Positions 8,177-16,629 of a stretch of DNA of 64,000 bases are shown piece after piece. Source of the stretch: an uncultured Bacteroidales bacterium (lineage in GTDB: Bacteria > Bacteroidota > Bacteroidia > Bacteroidales > UBA932); assembly GCA_934725575.1 (NCBI GenBank), contig CAKVCK010000005.1, positions 78,577-142,576 of the forward strand. Direction: 5' to 3'. Each line of letters opens with the position of its first letter. The first letter of the stretch is position 1. The position numbers were made by a program, and so were the translations under genes. A model generated the notes under the pieces. The model did not search any database, had not been told where the DNA came from, and worked only from the letters and a program-made list of their open reading frames with translations.

Positions 8177-8764
8177 ATGATTGATTACATAAAGGGAACG
8201 ATAGTCGAGCTATCCCCTGCTGAACTTATTTTGGAGAACAACGGCATCGGGTACAGCATTCTGATTTCATTGCAGACTTTTCAGGCGTTACAAGATAAGA
8301 AAGAAGCAACCGTTTACATATTCCATTACCTTCGCGAGGACGCGGAGCTTTTCTACGGATTCGCCACAAAGGACGAGCGTGAGTTGTTCGAACTGCTGAT
8401 CAGTGTGTCCGGAATTGGTGTGAATTCGGCCAGAATGATGCTTTCATCGCTCTCAGCTGAGGAGATCAGACAGGCTATTTTGTCCGAGGACATCGCAAGG
8501 ATCAAGAGTGTGAAAGGTATCGGTGTGAAGAGTGCGCAGAGGCTTGTTTTGGAGCTCAAGGACAAAATTGTCAAGGGTGAAGGGGCGGATTCCACAGAGT
8601 TATTTGGTGGCAACCGTAGTGAGATTGTCGAGGAAGCCAGCCGTGCGCTTGTTATGCTCGGCTTCGCAAAACCTGCCGTCAACAAAGCCATCCAGGCGGT
8701 TCTCAAAGCCAATCCAAACGCAAAAGTTGAGCAGATCATCAAGTCTGCGTTGCAGATGATGTAA
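8177..8764 (+). CDS. ruvA: Holliday junction branch migration protein RuvA
   Basis: Binds four-way DNA junctions as a tetramer and loads the RuvB motor. 195 aa. The N-terminal OB-fold begins MIDYIKGTIVEL; helix-hairpin-helix motifs are at SVSGIGVNSARMML and SVKGIGVKSAQRLVLEL; domain III follows at the C-terminus (SRALVMLGFAKPAVNKAI). The ATG at 8177 is chosen over the TTG at 8171 because MIDYIKG is the usual start; it forms TTGAATATG, a context seen at several genes here. ruvB is ~9 kb away on the other strand. Confidence 0.97.
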   Translation: MIDYIKGTIVELSPAELILENNGIGYSILISLQTFQALQDKKEATVYIFHYLREDAELFYGFATKDERELFELLISVSGIGVNSARMMLSSLSAEEIRQAILSEDIARIKSVKGIGVKSAQRLVLELKDKIVKGEGADSTELFGGNRSEIVEEASRALVMLGFAKPAVNKAIQAVLKANPNAKVEQIIKSALQMM

Positions 8765-8780
8765 GTATACCGAATATAGC

Positions 8781-8866
8781 GGCAAAAGCAAAAAAGACTT
8801 TGGCTACCTACGCGCTGCGCGCGCCCTATCCGGGAGAATGGTAGCCAAAGTCTTTTTATTTTGCCT
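8781..8866 (+). terminator. ruvA terminator hairpin with CCCTATCCGGG loop (copy 1)
   Basis: Arms 8791-8808 and 8840-8857 form a perfect 18-bp stem ending in a U-tract on the rightward transcript, with an outer GGCAAAA/TTTTGCC pair. The 31-nt loop contains GCGCCCTATCCGGG. The loop recurs in the mnmG hairpin (8925-9005) in the sense orientation of that gene. Confidence 0.8.
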
Positions 8867-8882
8867 TACTGAATAATAAAAC

Positions 8883-8917
8883 TAGCAATAGACAAATCAA
8901 AACAGCTTCTAAATATC
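8883..8917. repeat. Half copy of the TTTGATTTGTTTGAA mini-hairpin family
   Basis: ACAAATCAAAACAGCTTCTA matches the 3' arm of the full element at 45262-45343. The 5' arm is absent, so it appears to be a decayed or partial copy. Confidence 0.45.
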
Positions 8918-8924
8918 CACGATA

Positions 8925-9005
8925 GGCTGAATGAATATGGCCTGAGCAACCATTTACCCGGATAGGGCGCGAAGCGCAGGTTGCTCAGGCCATATTTATT
9001 CAGCC
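8925..9005 (-). terminator. mnmG terminator hairpin with CCCTATCCGGG loop (copy 2)
   Basis: Arms 8925-8951 and 8979-9005 pair over 27 bp with one G-T wobble. On the leftward transcript the loop reads GCGCTTCGCGCCCTATCCGG, sharing its core with the ruvA hairpin although the stems are unrelated. Confidence 0.75.
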
Positions 9006-9034
9006 GCTAATATACTTTTATCGCACTTTTATTG

Positions 9035-10948
9035 TTACCGTCCAAAATAGACAAGCAGGACAGAGATGTCGGACGGGGAGACACCAGAGATGCGGGAGGC
9101 TTGGGCGATGGTGGTGGGCTTGTAGAGGGCGAGCTTCTGGCGACATTCAATCGTCAGACCGGAGACTTTGCTAAAATCAAAATCCTGTGGAATCTTCAAA
9201 TCCTCGAGACGGGAAATTTTCTCAGCGATGGATTTTTCTCGCTCGATGTAACCTTTATATTTAATTCCGATCTCTACTGCATCAATAACCTCTTTGCAAA
9301 CGTACTTTTCACCGAAGCTATCACCTTCCGGAAGTTCCACTGAAAATTTAGAAAATGTTCCACGTGGAACAAATTTCAATAAACCAGCCAGTGAAATCTC
9401 TGGACGAGAAGCTAAATCGGAAATACGCTTTGATTCGGTAAGTGGTGCCGATACGCACTCGACAAGATATTCATTAACCACGTCAGCGCGCATATTCACA
9501 TTATCGCACATATTCGCGAGAGAATCGACAATGGAATATTTGCGCCTCATTATCTCATACCGTCTCTCAGAAGCTAGGCCAATCCTATAAGACTTCTCGG
9601 TAAGCCTAAGATCAGCATTATCCTGACGAAGCAGGATTCTATACTCCGCACGGGAAGTGAACATTCTGTACGGCTCATCGACTCCCTTCGTGATCAAATC
9701 ATCAATCAAGACTCCAATATAAGACTCATCACGGCGAAGAATGAACGGATCCTTGCCGTGAACCTTCAAATGAGCGTTGATTCCTGCGATAATCCCCTGA
9801 GCACCAGCCTCTTCGTAGCCGGTAGTACCATTAATCTGACCCGCAAAATACAGATTTTCAATATCTTTCAGTTCAAGAGTAGCCTTTAGCTGGGTAGGAT
9901 CGAAATAATCATATTCAACAGCATACGCCGGCTTGAATATTTTGGCACTTTCCAGACCGTCGATTGAATGCAAAGCATCCAATTGGACATCCAATGGCAA
10001 CGAAGAAGAGAAACCTTGGAGATAATATTCATTAGTGTCCCTCCCCTCAGGCTCTAAGAAAAGCTGATGTGAAGTCTTGTCAGGGAAAACCCTAAGTTTG
10101 TCCTCTATGCTCGGACAGTACCTCGGGCCACGACCCGTGATCATTCCGGTAAACATCGGGGAATCATTGAAGCCTGACCTCAAGATGTCGTGAACCTTCT
10201 CGTTCGTGTGAAGGATGAAGCAAGGCATCTGATTTCCCAACCACTGGACAGCCGAGGTTTGATCATAATAAGAAAACCTCTCCGGATTCTTATCCCCAAG
10301 TTGCTGAAGAAGTCTCGAAGTGTCAACAGAAGAAATGTCAATGCGCGGAGGAGTCCCCGTCTTCATACGGCCAGTCCGAAGACCAAGACTGACGAGTTGC
10401 TCAGTCAAACCGTGAGAAGACAACTCCCCTATCCTGCCTCCCTCGAAAGAAGTGCGACCGATGAACATCCGACCATTCAGGAACGTTCCGGTTGCCAAAA
10501 CAACCGCCCGAGATTTGAAAATTGCCCCGGTATTTGTCTTGACTCCACAGATTTTTGAATTCTCAAAGAGAAAAGAAGTGATAAAATCCGCGTAAATATC
10601 TAAGTTACAATTATTTTCAAGAATATTCCGCCAGAAGCTTGAAAAGACTGTTTTATCGCACTGGGCGCGTGGACTCCACATAGCTGGTCCTTTTGAGCGG
10701 TTCAGCATTCTAAACTGGAGAGTAGAAGCATCAGTTACCAATCCCATCATTCCGCCAAGCGCGTCAATCTCCCGGACAATCTGTCCTTTCGCGATTCCGC
10801 CTATCGCCGGGTTGCAGGACATACGGGCGAAACTCGTAAGGTCAGCATTGATCAGCAGAACGGACGAGCCAAGATTGGCGGCGGCGGCGGCGGCTTCGCA
10901 ACCGGCGTGCCCCCCACCGACAACAATCACATCGTATGAATATGTCAT
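9035..10948 (-). CDS. mnmG: tRNA uridine-5-carboxymethylaminomethyl modification enzyme MnmG (GidA)
   Basis: With MnmE it modifies wobble uridine 34 of certain tRNAs; FAD- and NADH-dependent, cytoplasmic. 637 aa. The FAD-binding GGGHAGCEAA is near residue 11-20, CNPAIGG near 48, and FAGQINGTTGYEEAGAQG near 370; the C-terminal MnmE-binding helical domain ends ISGVSPSDISVLLVYF. I prefer the ATG at 10948 (MTYSYDVIVVGGG) to the TTG two codons upstream. A typical single-copy gene and a good phylogenetic marker. Confidence 0.97.
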   Translation of the reverse strand: MTYSYDVIVVGGGHAGCEAAAAAANLGSSVLLINADLTSFARMSCNPAIGGIAKGQIVREIDALGGMMGLVTDASTLQFRMLNRSKGPAMWSPRAQCDKTVFSSFWRNILENNCNLDIYADFITSFLFENSKICGVKTNTGAIFKSRAVVLATGTFLNGRMFIGRTSFEGGRIGELSSHGLTEQLVSLGLRTGRMKTGTPPRIDISSVDTSRLLQQLGDKNPERFSYYDQTSAVQWLGNQMPCFILHTNEKVHDILRSGFNDSPMFTGMITGRGPRYCPSIEDKLRVFPDKTSHQLFLEPEGRDTNEYYLQGFSSSLPLDVQLDALHSIDGLESAKIFKPAYAVEYDYFDPTQLKATLELKDIENLYFAGQINGTTGYEEAGAQGIIAGINAHLKVHGKDPFILRRDESYIGVLIDDLITKGVDEPYRMFTSRAEYRILLRQDNADLRLTEKSYRIGLASERRYEIMRRKYSIVDSLANMCDNVNMRADVVNEYLVECVSAPLTESKRISDLASRPEISLAGLLKFVPRGTFSKFSVELPEGDSFGEKYVCKEVIDAVEIGIKYKGYIEREKSIAEKISRLEDLKIPQDFDFSKVSGLTIECRQKLALYKPTTIAQASRISGVSPSDISVLLVYFGR

Positions 10949-11060
10949 ATTCAAAAATAGTCTTGATTTGAAAGTGAACTTTCGTTGTGAAAGAATATTC
11001 TTTATTTGGTCTGGTGGTTTGAATATTCCTTATACAAATCAATTAAGGCAGAAGCGATGA

Positions 11061-11480
11061 TCAAGCCTTGTCCCTCAGACCAAGGTAATAGTCTTCTTTG
11101 GCGCGCATCACTTTCTGCTCCTCAGGCGTGTGGTCATCATAGCCGATAAGATGAAGGAGACCGTGGACAATGACGCGGTGAAGTTCCTCATCAAATTCGG
11201 TTCCGAACTCGATCGCGTTTTCACGGACGCTGTCTATACTTATAAATAGGTCACCAGACAGTTTGTTTCCTTCGCAATAGTCAAAGGTAATGACATCGGT
11301 GAAATAGTCGTGATGAAGGTAACGAATATTCACATCAAGAATGTAATTATCTGAACAAAAGATAATTGAGATGTCACCAAGAGTCTTTATCTCACTTCCG
11401 GCGACCATTTTAAGCCATCTGTTGTTGGCAAGTTTGTTCTTGAACTCGAACTTTATGTCCTCGCAGTAATACCTGACCAT
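11061..11480 (-). CDS. ybeY: Endoribonuclease YbeY
   Basis: Single-strand-specific metallo-endoribonuclease involved in 16S rRNA 3' maturation and ribosome quality control. 139 aa, normal length. The zinc motif HGLLHLIGYDDH (H-x3-H-x5-H) is near residue 107-118; FSD-like and DVITFDY segments precede it. Divergent from tonB; the promoters of the two genes share ~60 bp. It lies upstream of mnmG on the same strand with a ~110 bp gap. Confidence 0.96.
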   Translation of the reverse strand: MVRYYCEDIKFEFKNKLANNRWLKMVAGSEIKTLGDISIIFCSDNYILDVNIRYLHHDYFTDVITFDYCEGNKLSGDLFISIDSVRENAIEFGTEFDEELHRVIVHGLLHLIGYDDHTPEEQKVMRAKEDYYLGLRDKA

Positions 11481-11496
11481 AACCCTAAATTTTACG

Positions 11497-11504
11497 CAAA
11501 TCTA
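11497..11504 (-). promoter_or_regulatory. Putative -7 box (TAGATTTG) of ybeY
   Basis: TAGATTTG read leftward fits TAnnTTTG, 16 bp before the ybeY ATG. A TTTC at -33 lies 22 bp further on. The site is back to back with the tonB promoter. Confidence 0.45.
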
Positions 11505-11523
11505 CAACTAATAATTCAAAAAA

Positions 11524-11554
11524 TTTGAAATGACAATTATTATTTCTATCTTTG
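11524..11554 (+). promoter_or_regulatory. tonB promoter, TTTG-N19-TATCTTTG
   Basis: TTTG at 11524-11527 and TATCTTTG at 11547-11554 are 19 bp apart, a perfect match to the Bacteroidota vegetative promoter. The leader of about 60 nt contains a small GAAGG/CCTTC hairpin. Confidence 0.8.
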
Positions 11555-11618
11555 AAAGCCTATTGGAAGGTTTTGCCTTCAGGCACATAAGAAATGATTG
11601 TTAAAATTAATTACTGAT

Positions 11619-12308
11619 ATGGAGATCAAGAAAACACCAAAAGCCGATCTTGAGAACAGAAGGACTCTCTACACGGAGATCGGACTCGTGGTTGCTCTTC
11701 TCGTAGTCTGGGGAGCTTTTTCCTACAGCACTAAGGAGAAGGCGGTAGCCAGCCTGGGCGAAGACACTCAGGTAGTTGAAGTTGAGGATATGGTTCCTAT
11801 TACACAGGAGACCCCTCCACCACCACCAGAGGCACCGAAGATTCCTGTGCTTTCGGACCAGATCGACATCGTTGAGGACGACATCAAGGTTGATGACAAC
11901 TTTATGAGCCTTGAGGACGACGCCAACCTCGGAGTCGAGATTATGGACTATGTCGAGGAAGTAAAGGAGGAAGTCGTTGAGGAAGAGGCCATTCCGTTCC
12001 AGTTGGTTGAGGAGAAGCCTTCATTCAACGGTGGAGACGCCAACGAGTTCTCAAAGTGGGTTAACTCCAAGCTTCAGTACCCGGAGATCGCGAAGGAGAA
12101 TGGTGTTCAGGGACGTGTTACCCTTCAGTTCACCGTTAATCCGGACGGTTCCGTCAGCAACGTGAAGGTTCTTCGTGGAGTTGACTCATCCCTTGACAAG
12201 GAGGCCGTCAGAGTCGTTTCTATGTCACCGAAGTGGAAGCCGGGAAAGCAGCGTGACCGCGCTGTGAAGGTAACTTACACCTTCCCTGTTATCTTCCAGT
12301 TGAGATAA
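11619..12308 (+). CDS. tonB: Energy transducer TonB
   Basis: Couples the inner-membrane proton motive force to outer-membrane SusC-type transporters. 229 aa: a short cytoplasmic N-terminus, one membrane segment near residues 21-38 (IGLVVALLVVWGAF), a Pro-rich TPPPPPEAP stretch near 65-75, an acidic Glu/Asp/Val linker (residues ~80-130), and a C-terminal TonB domain (NGVQGRVTLQFTVNPDGSV...AVRVVSMSPKWKPGKQ...VTYTFPVIFQL). ATG at 11619 is preferred to a TTG seven codons earlier. No ExbB/ExbD genes are adjacent. Confidence 0.95.
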   Translation: MEIKKTPKADLENRRTLYTEIGLVVALLVVWGAFSYSTKEKAVASLGEDTQVVEVEDMVPITQETPPPPPEAPKIPVLSDQIDIVEDDIKVDDNFMSLEDDANLGVEIMDYVEEVKEEVVEEEAIPFQLVEEKPSFNGGDANEFSKWVNSKLQYPEIAKENGVQGRVTLQFTVNPDGSVSNVKVLRGVDSSLDKEAVRVVSMSPKWKPGKQRDRAVKVTYTFPVIFQLR

Positions 12309-12328
12309 TAAGAAACTAAATGAATATC

Positions 12329-12359
12329 AAGGCCGTCCCCAACCGGATGGCCTTTTTTT
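12329..12359 (+). terminator. Intrinsic terminator after tonB, immediately before hflX
   Basis: AAGGCCGTCC (12329-12338) pairs with GGATGGCCTT (12345-12354), followed by seven T residues. It ends only 9 bp before the hflX start codon, so it may also limit readthrough into, or translation of, hflX. Confidence 0.85.
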
Positions 12360-12367
12360 GAATAAAT

Positions 12368-13549
12368 ATGGAAGAACTGATAGAAAAAGCCGTCTTTGTC
12401 GGCATCATCAGACAAAATGATGACGACAGAAAGGTAATGGAATATCTTGATGAACTTGAGTTCCTGGCGGAGACCGCCGGGGCAAAGGGCGACAAGAAAT
12501 TCGTGCAGAGGCTTGACAAGCCGGAGAAAGCAACCTACATCAGAAGCGGAAAACTTCAGGAAATAGCCGATTATTGCGAGGAGAACGAGATCAAGTACGT
12601 TATCTTCGATGACGAGCTGACTGGAATGCAGCAGAGAAACATCGAGAAGGTAATCAGTTGCAGCTCAGTCATTGACAGAACCAGCCTCATACTTGAGATA
12701 TTCGCTCAGCGCGCCAAGACTTCCTACGCCAAGATGCAGGTTGAGCTTGCACGCTACAACTATATGTTGCCGAGACTGGCCGGTATGTGGACTCACCTTG
12801 AGAGGCAGAGAGGTGGTATGGGCACGAGAGGTGGTATGGGTGAGACCCAGATCGAGATCGACCGCCGTATCGTCAAGGAGAGAATAGCGAGACTTAAGGA
12901 ACAGCTGAAGAAAGTCGATAAGCAAATGGCCACGCAAAGGGGTAATAGAGGCTCTATGGTGCGACTTTCTCTCGTAGGATATACCAACGTAGGTAAAAGC
13001 ACAATAATGAATCTCCTAGCCAAATCTGACGTTTTTGCCGAGAACAAGCTGTTCGCCACCCTTGACACAACCGTCAGAAAGGTCGTGATTGAGAACGTTC
13101 CGTTCCTTCTGAGCGACACCGTAGGATTCATCAGAAAGTTGCCGACACAGCTCGTGGAAGCCTTCAAAAGCACACTGGACGAGGTCCGCGAGGCAGACAT
13201 ACTTCTTCACGTTGTGGACATCTCGCACCCAGGTTTCGAGGAGCAGATGGAGGTCGTGGAGAGAACCCTTCAGGAAATCGGCGCGAGCAACAAGCCTGTC
13301 TTTGTGATATTCAATAAGATAGACGCTTACACCTACGAGGAATACGATGAGTTCTCCCTAACCCCTAAAGGCAAGGAGAACCGCTCGCTGGACGAGTTGA
13401 AAAACAGCTGGATAGCGCAGGAAAAGACCCCGTGCATATTCATCTCAGCCATCAACAAGACCAACATCGACAAACTCCGCAGCGACATCTACAAGATGGT
13501 CGCCGAGATTCACGCCGGCCGCTACCCGTTCAACAACTTCCTTTGGTAG
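12368..13549 (+). CDS. hflX: Ribosome-associated GTPase HflX
   Basis: GTPase that binds the 50S subunit and rescues or splits stalled ribosomes. 393 aa. The N-terminal HflX domain contains the Gly-rich GGMGTRGGMGETQIEIDRR segment. The G domain has G1 GYTNVGKST near residue 203, G3 DTVGF, G4 NKID. Start ATG at 12368, preceded by an intrinsic terminator with only ~9 bp between, so a separate promoter is not obvious. Followed by a pair of CACGTTAC-loop hairpins. Confidence 0.96.
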   Translation: MEELIEKAVFVGIIRQNDDDRKVMEYLDELEFLAETAGAKGDKKFVQRLDKPEKATYIRSGKLQEIADYCEENEIKYVIFDDELTGMQQRNIEKVISCSSVIDRTSLILEIFAQRAKTSYAKMQVELARYNYMLPRLAGMWTHLERQRGGMGTRGGMGETQIEIDRRIVKERIARLKEQLKKVDKQMATQRGNRGSMVRLSLVGYTNVGKSTIMNLLAKSDVFAENKLFATLDTTVRKVVIENVPFLLSDTVGFIRKLPTQLVEAFKSTLDEVREADILLHVVDISHPGFEEQMEVVERTLQEIGASNKPVFVIFNKIDAYTYEEYDEFSLTPKGKENRSLDELKNSWIAQEKTPCIFISAINKTNIDKLRSDIYKMVAEIHAGRYPFNNFLW

Positions 13550-13582
13550 GGTAACCTATAAAGGATTCAGGTCTTTAGAAAT

Positions 13583-13646
13583 AGCCAAAAAAGTCTCTCA
13601 CGAAATTTTTCACGTTACAAAAATTTCGAGTAGAGACTTTTATTGG
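13583..13646 (+). terminator. Two-stage hairpin with CACGTTAC loop (copy 2, hflX side)
   Basis: Inner arms 13601-13610 (CGAAATTTTT) and 13619-13628 are perfect 10-bp complements around the loop CACGTTAC (13611-13618). The outer stem AAGTCTCT/AGAGACTT extends to AGCCAA/TTGGCT with one bulge. Same architecture as copy 1, different outer stem. Confidence 0.7.
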
Positions 13647-13691
13647 CTTTTAATGATTACAGGATTACAAGATAATTAGGTTTTCAGGAAT

Positions 13692-13772
13692 ATAGCGAAA
13701 GGGCAGAAAAATAAATTTTCAAATTTTGGTAACGTGCAAAATTTGGAAATTTCTTTTTTTCTGCCTTCTATA
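13692..13772 (-). terminator. Two-stage hairpin with CACGTTAC loop (copy 3, frdB side)
   Basis: Read leftward, the loop is CACGTTAC (13736-13729), the inner stem is CAAATTTTG-like and the outer stem is TATAGAAGGCAGAAAA paired with its near complement. The loop is therefore in the sense orientation of the leftward frdB transcript. Confidence 0.65.
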
Positions 13773-13805
13773 GTAACAATATAGATAACAATAGTCACTA
13801 CGATG

Positions 13806-13838
13806 CTTCGATAAGCTAAGCAACCGCGGTTCAGTGAC
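13806..13838. repeat. Degenerate copy of the CTGAGCTTGTCGAAG-type palindrome
   Basis: CTTCGATAAGCTAAGCAACC followed by GGTTCAGTGAC is a decayed relative of the better copies at 51970-52009 and 59464-59515. Confidence 0.4.
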
Positions 13839-13872
13839 AAAAAAGGTCGGAAAGACAAATGCCTTTCCGACC
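13839..13872 (-). terminator. Intrinsic terminator of frdAB
   Basis: On the leftward strand GGTCGGAAAG (13872-13863) pairs with CTTTCCGACC (13854-13845), then six T residues (13844-13839). Classic rho-independent form, 23 bp after the frdB stop. Confidence 0.85.
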
Positions 13873-13894
13873 CATGATATTCAGTGATAAACTC

Positions 13895-14674
13895 TTACTC
13901 AGAGAATTTAGCCTTGAGGAACTCACGGTTGAGACGGGCGATGTGGTCGATGGAGATGCCCTTAGGACACTCCATCTCGCAGGCACGGGTGTTCGTGCAG
14001 CTTCCGAAGCCAAGCTCTTCCATCTTCGCGACCATATTCCTGGCCCTTTTCGCGGCCTCTGGACGGCCCTGAGGAAGCAGAGCGAGGGAGCTTACCCTTG
14101 CGGCCACGAACAGCATCGCTGAGCCGTTCTTACAGGTGGCAACACAAGCGCCGCAACCAACGCAAGCGGCGGCGTCCATACTCTTCTCAGCGTTCTCGTG
14201 AGAGATGAGGATGTTGTTGGCATCCTGGGCGGAACCAGTTCTGACAGAGATGAATCCGCCGGCCTGAAGGATCTTGTCGAACGCGCTGCGGTCTACAACC
14301 AAGTCCTTGATTATAGGGAAAGCGGCGCTTCTGAAAGGCTCCACGGTGATGGTAGCACCATCCTTGAAATGACGCATGAAAAGCTGGCAGGTGGTGACGT
14401 GGTCATCCGGACCATGGGCACGTCCGTCAATGAACAGTGAGCATGCACCGCAGATACCTTCGCGGCAGTCGTGGTCAAAAGAAACCGGACCGCTGCTCTG
14501 GCAGCCTCTGTCAACGGCTACAGGATCGTTACCCTCACGGATCAGCTGCTCATTGAGGATGTCAAGCATTTCGAGGAAAGAGGCGTCCTCCTCTATTCCG
14601 GAAATATGATAAGTCTCAAAATGACCTTGTTCCTTGGCGTTCTTCTGACGCCATATCTTAAGATTGAAATCCAT
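13895..14674 (-). CDS. frdB: Fumarate reductase/succinate dehydrogenase iron-sulfur subunit
   Basis: Carries electrons between quinol and the flavoprotein through three Fe-S clusters; in Bacteroidota it mainly reduces fumarate to succinate. 259 aa. The 2Fe-2S ligands are in CREGICGACS near residue 70-79, the next cluster in CVGCGACVATCK near 165-176, and the last in CEMECPKGI near 230. It begins 8 bp after frdA. Expected membrane anchor (cytochrome b) gene is not adjacent; see findings. Confidence 0.95.
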   Translation of the reverse strand: MDFNLKIWRQKNAKEQGHFETYHISGIEEDASFLEMLDILNEQLIREGNDPVAVDRGCQSSGPVSFDHDCREGICGACSLFIDGRAHGPDDHVTTCQLFMRHFKDGATITVEPFRSAAFPIIKDLVVDRSAFDKILQAGGFISVRTGSAQDANNILISHENAEKSMDAAACVGCGACVATCKNGSAMLFVAARVSSLALLPQGRPEAAKRARNMVAKMEELGFGSCTNTRACEMECPKGISIDHIARLNREFLKAKFSE

Positions 14675-14682
14675 AGCCGATT

Positions 14683-16629
14683 CTAGTCTTTATAATTTCT
14701 TGTTTTAACTTCGATGAACTCGTACTTGAGAGGCTCCTTGTGAAGCTCAGGCTCCTGGCCTTCTCCCTTGTATTCCCAAGCGGCGACATACATATAGTTC
14801 GCGTCGTCTCTCTTGGCCTCTCCTTCCTCGGTCTGGCTCTCGACACGGAAGTGACCGCCGCAGGACTCGTTCCTGTTCAGGGCGTCACGCGCCATAAGCT
14901 CACCGATCTCGAAGAAGTCCTCAAGCCTCAGGGCCTTCTCAAGCTCCTGGTTGAACTGATACTGCTCTCCAGGAACGCAAACGTCCTTGTAGAACACAGC
15001 CTTGAGGTCGTTGATCTCCTTGATGGCCTTCTTCAGACCCTCCTCGCTGCGGGCCATACCTACATATTCCCACATAATGTTTCCAAGCTTCTTGTGGATT
15101 GAGTCAACAGTCTGCTTGCCCTTGATGGCGAAGAGTCTGTCGATTCTGGCCTGAACATCCTTCTCAGCCTTGTCGAAGGCAGGGTTGTTGATGTCGGTCT
15201 TAGGCTCGGCGAACTTGTGTGAAAGGTAGTCGGCGATGGTGATAGGCAGCACGAAGTAACCGTCGGCCAGACCCTGCATAAGGGCGGATGCGCCAAGACG
15301 GTTTCCACCGTGGTCAGAGAAGTTGGCCTCACCGATGGCGTAGAGTCCAGGGATGGTTGTCTGAAGATCGTAGTCAACCCAGATACCGCCCATCGTGTAG
15401 TGGATGGCAGGGTAGATCATCATAGGCTCCTCCCAAGGGCTTACGTTATTGATCTTGAAATACATATCGAAGAGGTTGCCGTAACGCTCCTGAACCCTCT
15501 GATGACCAAGACGCTTGATGGCGTCGGAGAAGTCGAGGAACACGGCGAGTCCGGTCTCGTTCACACCGAATCCGGCGTCGCATCTCTCCTTGGCGGCTCT
15601 TGAGGCTACGTCACGAGGAACGAGGTTACCGAACGCAGGGTAACGGCGCTCAAGATAGTAGTCACGATCCTCCTCAGGGATCTGTGAAGGCTTGATCTCG
15701 TGCTTGCGGAGCTTCATCACATCCTCCATCTTCTTAGGAACCCAGATACGTCCGTCGTTACGCAGGGACTCAGACATAAGGGTCAGCTTGCACTGCTGCT
15801 CGCCGTGTACAGGGATGCACGTAGGGTGGATCTGCGCGAAGCAAGGATTTGCGAAATAGGCTCCCTTCTTGTAGCACTGCCATGCGGCCGAACCATTGCT
15901 GTTCATGGCGTTGGTTGAAAGGAAGTATGTGTTGCCGTAGCCACCGGTGGCGATAACCACAGCGTGGGCGCCGAATCTCTCAAGCTTACCGGTCACAAGG
16001 TTGCGGGCGATGATACCCTTGGCCTGGCCGTCGATGATGACGAGGTCAAGCATCTCGTGGCGAGGATAGCTTGTAACGGTTCCAGCGGCGATCTGGCGGT
16101 TGAGAGCCGCGTATGCTCCGAGAAGGAGCTGCTGGCCGGTTTGTCCCCTGGCATAAAACGTACGGCTTACCTGAACACCTCCGAACGAACGGTTGGCGAG
16201 GTAGCCGCCGTACTCACGGGCGAAAGGAACACCCTGGGCGACGCACTGGTCGATAATGGCCGCGCTGACCTCGGCGAGACGATAGACATTCGCCTCACGG
16301 CTGCGGTAATCACCTCCCTTGATCGTGTCGTAGAAGAGACGATAGACAGCGTCATTGTCATTCTGATAGTTCTTAGCGGCGTTGATACCACCCTGAGCGG
16401 CAATGGAGTGCGCGCGGCGTGGTGAATCACTGATGCAGAAAACCTTGACATTGTAGCCAAGCTCACCGAGAGTAGCGGCTGCGGAAGCACCGCCAAGTCC
16501 GGTACCGACAACGATGATTTCAAGCTTTCTTCTGTTGTTCGGATTGACGAGTCGGAGTTCCGACTTACGTTTGGTCCATTTCTCGGCCAAAGGACCGTCA
16601 GGAATCTTTGAGATTAATTTATCGGCCAT
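14683..16629 (-). CDS. frdA: Fumarate reductase/succinate dehydrogenase flavoprotein subunit
   Basis: FAD-containing catalytic subunit that interconverts fumarate and succinate on the cytoplasmic face of the membrane. 648 aa. The FAD-binding GTGLGGASAAATLGELG is near residue 41-57, the flavin-linking segment SPRRAHSIAAQGGINAAKN near 69-87, and HYTMGGIWVDYD and GEANFSDHGGNRLGASALMQ follow. The ATG context is GAATATG. Upstream is an unrelated Ntn hydrolase with a 55 bp gap, where frdC would be expected. Confidence 0.96.
   Translation of the reverse strand: MADKLISKIPDGPLAEKWTKRKSELRLVNPNNRRKLEIIVVGTGLGGASAAATLGELGYNVKVFCISDSPRRAHSIAAQGGINAAKNYQNDNDAVYRLFYDTIKGGDYRSREANVYRLAEVSAAIIDQCVAQGVPFAREYGGYLANRSFGGVQVSRTFYARGQTGQQLLLGAYAALNRQIAAGTVTSYPRHEMLDLVIIDGQAKGIIARNLVTGKLERFGAHAVVIATGGYGNTYFLSTNAMNSNGSAAWQCYKKGAYFANPCFAQIHPTCIPVHGEQQCKLTLMSESLRNDGRIWVPKKMEDVMKLRKHEIKPSQIPEEDRDYYLERRYPAFGNLVPRDVASRAAKERCDAGFGVNETGLAVFLDFSDAIKRLGHQRVQERYGNLFDMYFKINNVSPWEEPMMIYPAIHYTMGGIWVDYDLQTTIPGLYAIGEANFSDHGGNRLGASALMQGLADGYFVLPITIADYLSHKFAEPKTDINNPAFDKAEKDVQARIDRLFAIKGKQTVDSIHKKLGNIMWEYVGMARSEEGLKKAIKEINDLKAVFYKDVCVPGEQYQFNQELEKALRLEDFFEIGELMARDALNRNESCGGHFRVESQTEEGEAKRDDANYMYVAAWEYKGEGQEPELHKEPLKYEFIEVKTRNYKD

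Larger units (their letters stand above)
13550..13894. other. Intergenic region between convergent hflX and frdB
   Basis: No gene. From left to right: hairpin copy 2 (13583-13646), inverted hairpin copy 3 (13692-13772), a degenerate CTTCGA...AAGC palindrome (13806-13838) and the intrinsic terminator of frdB (13839-13872). Confidence 0.7.
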
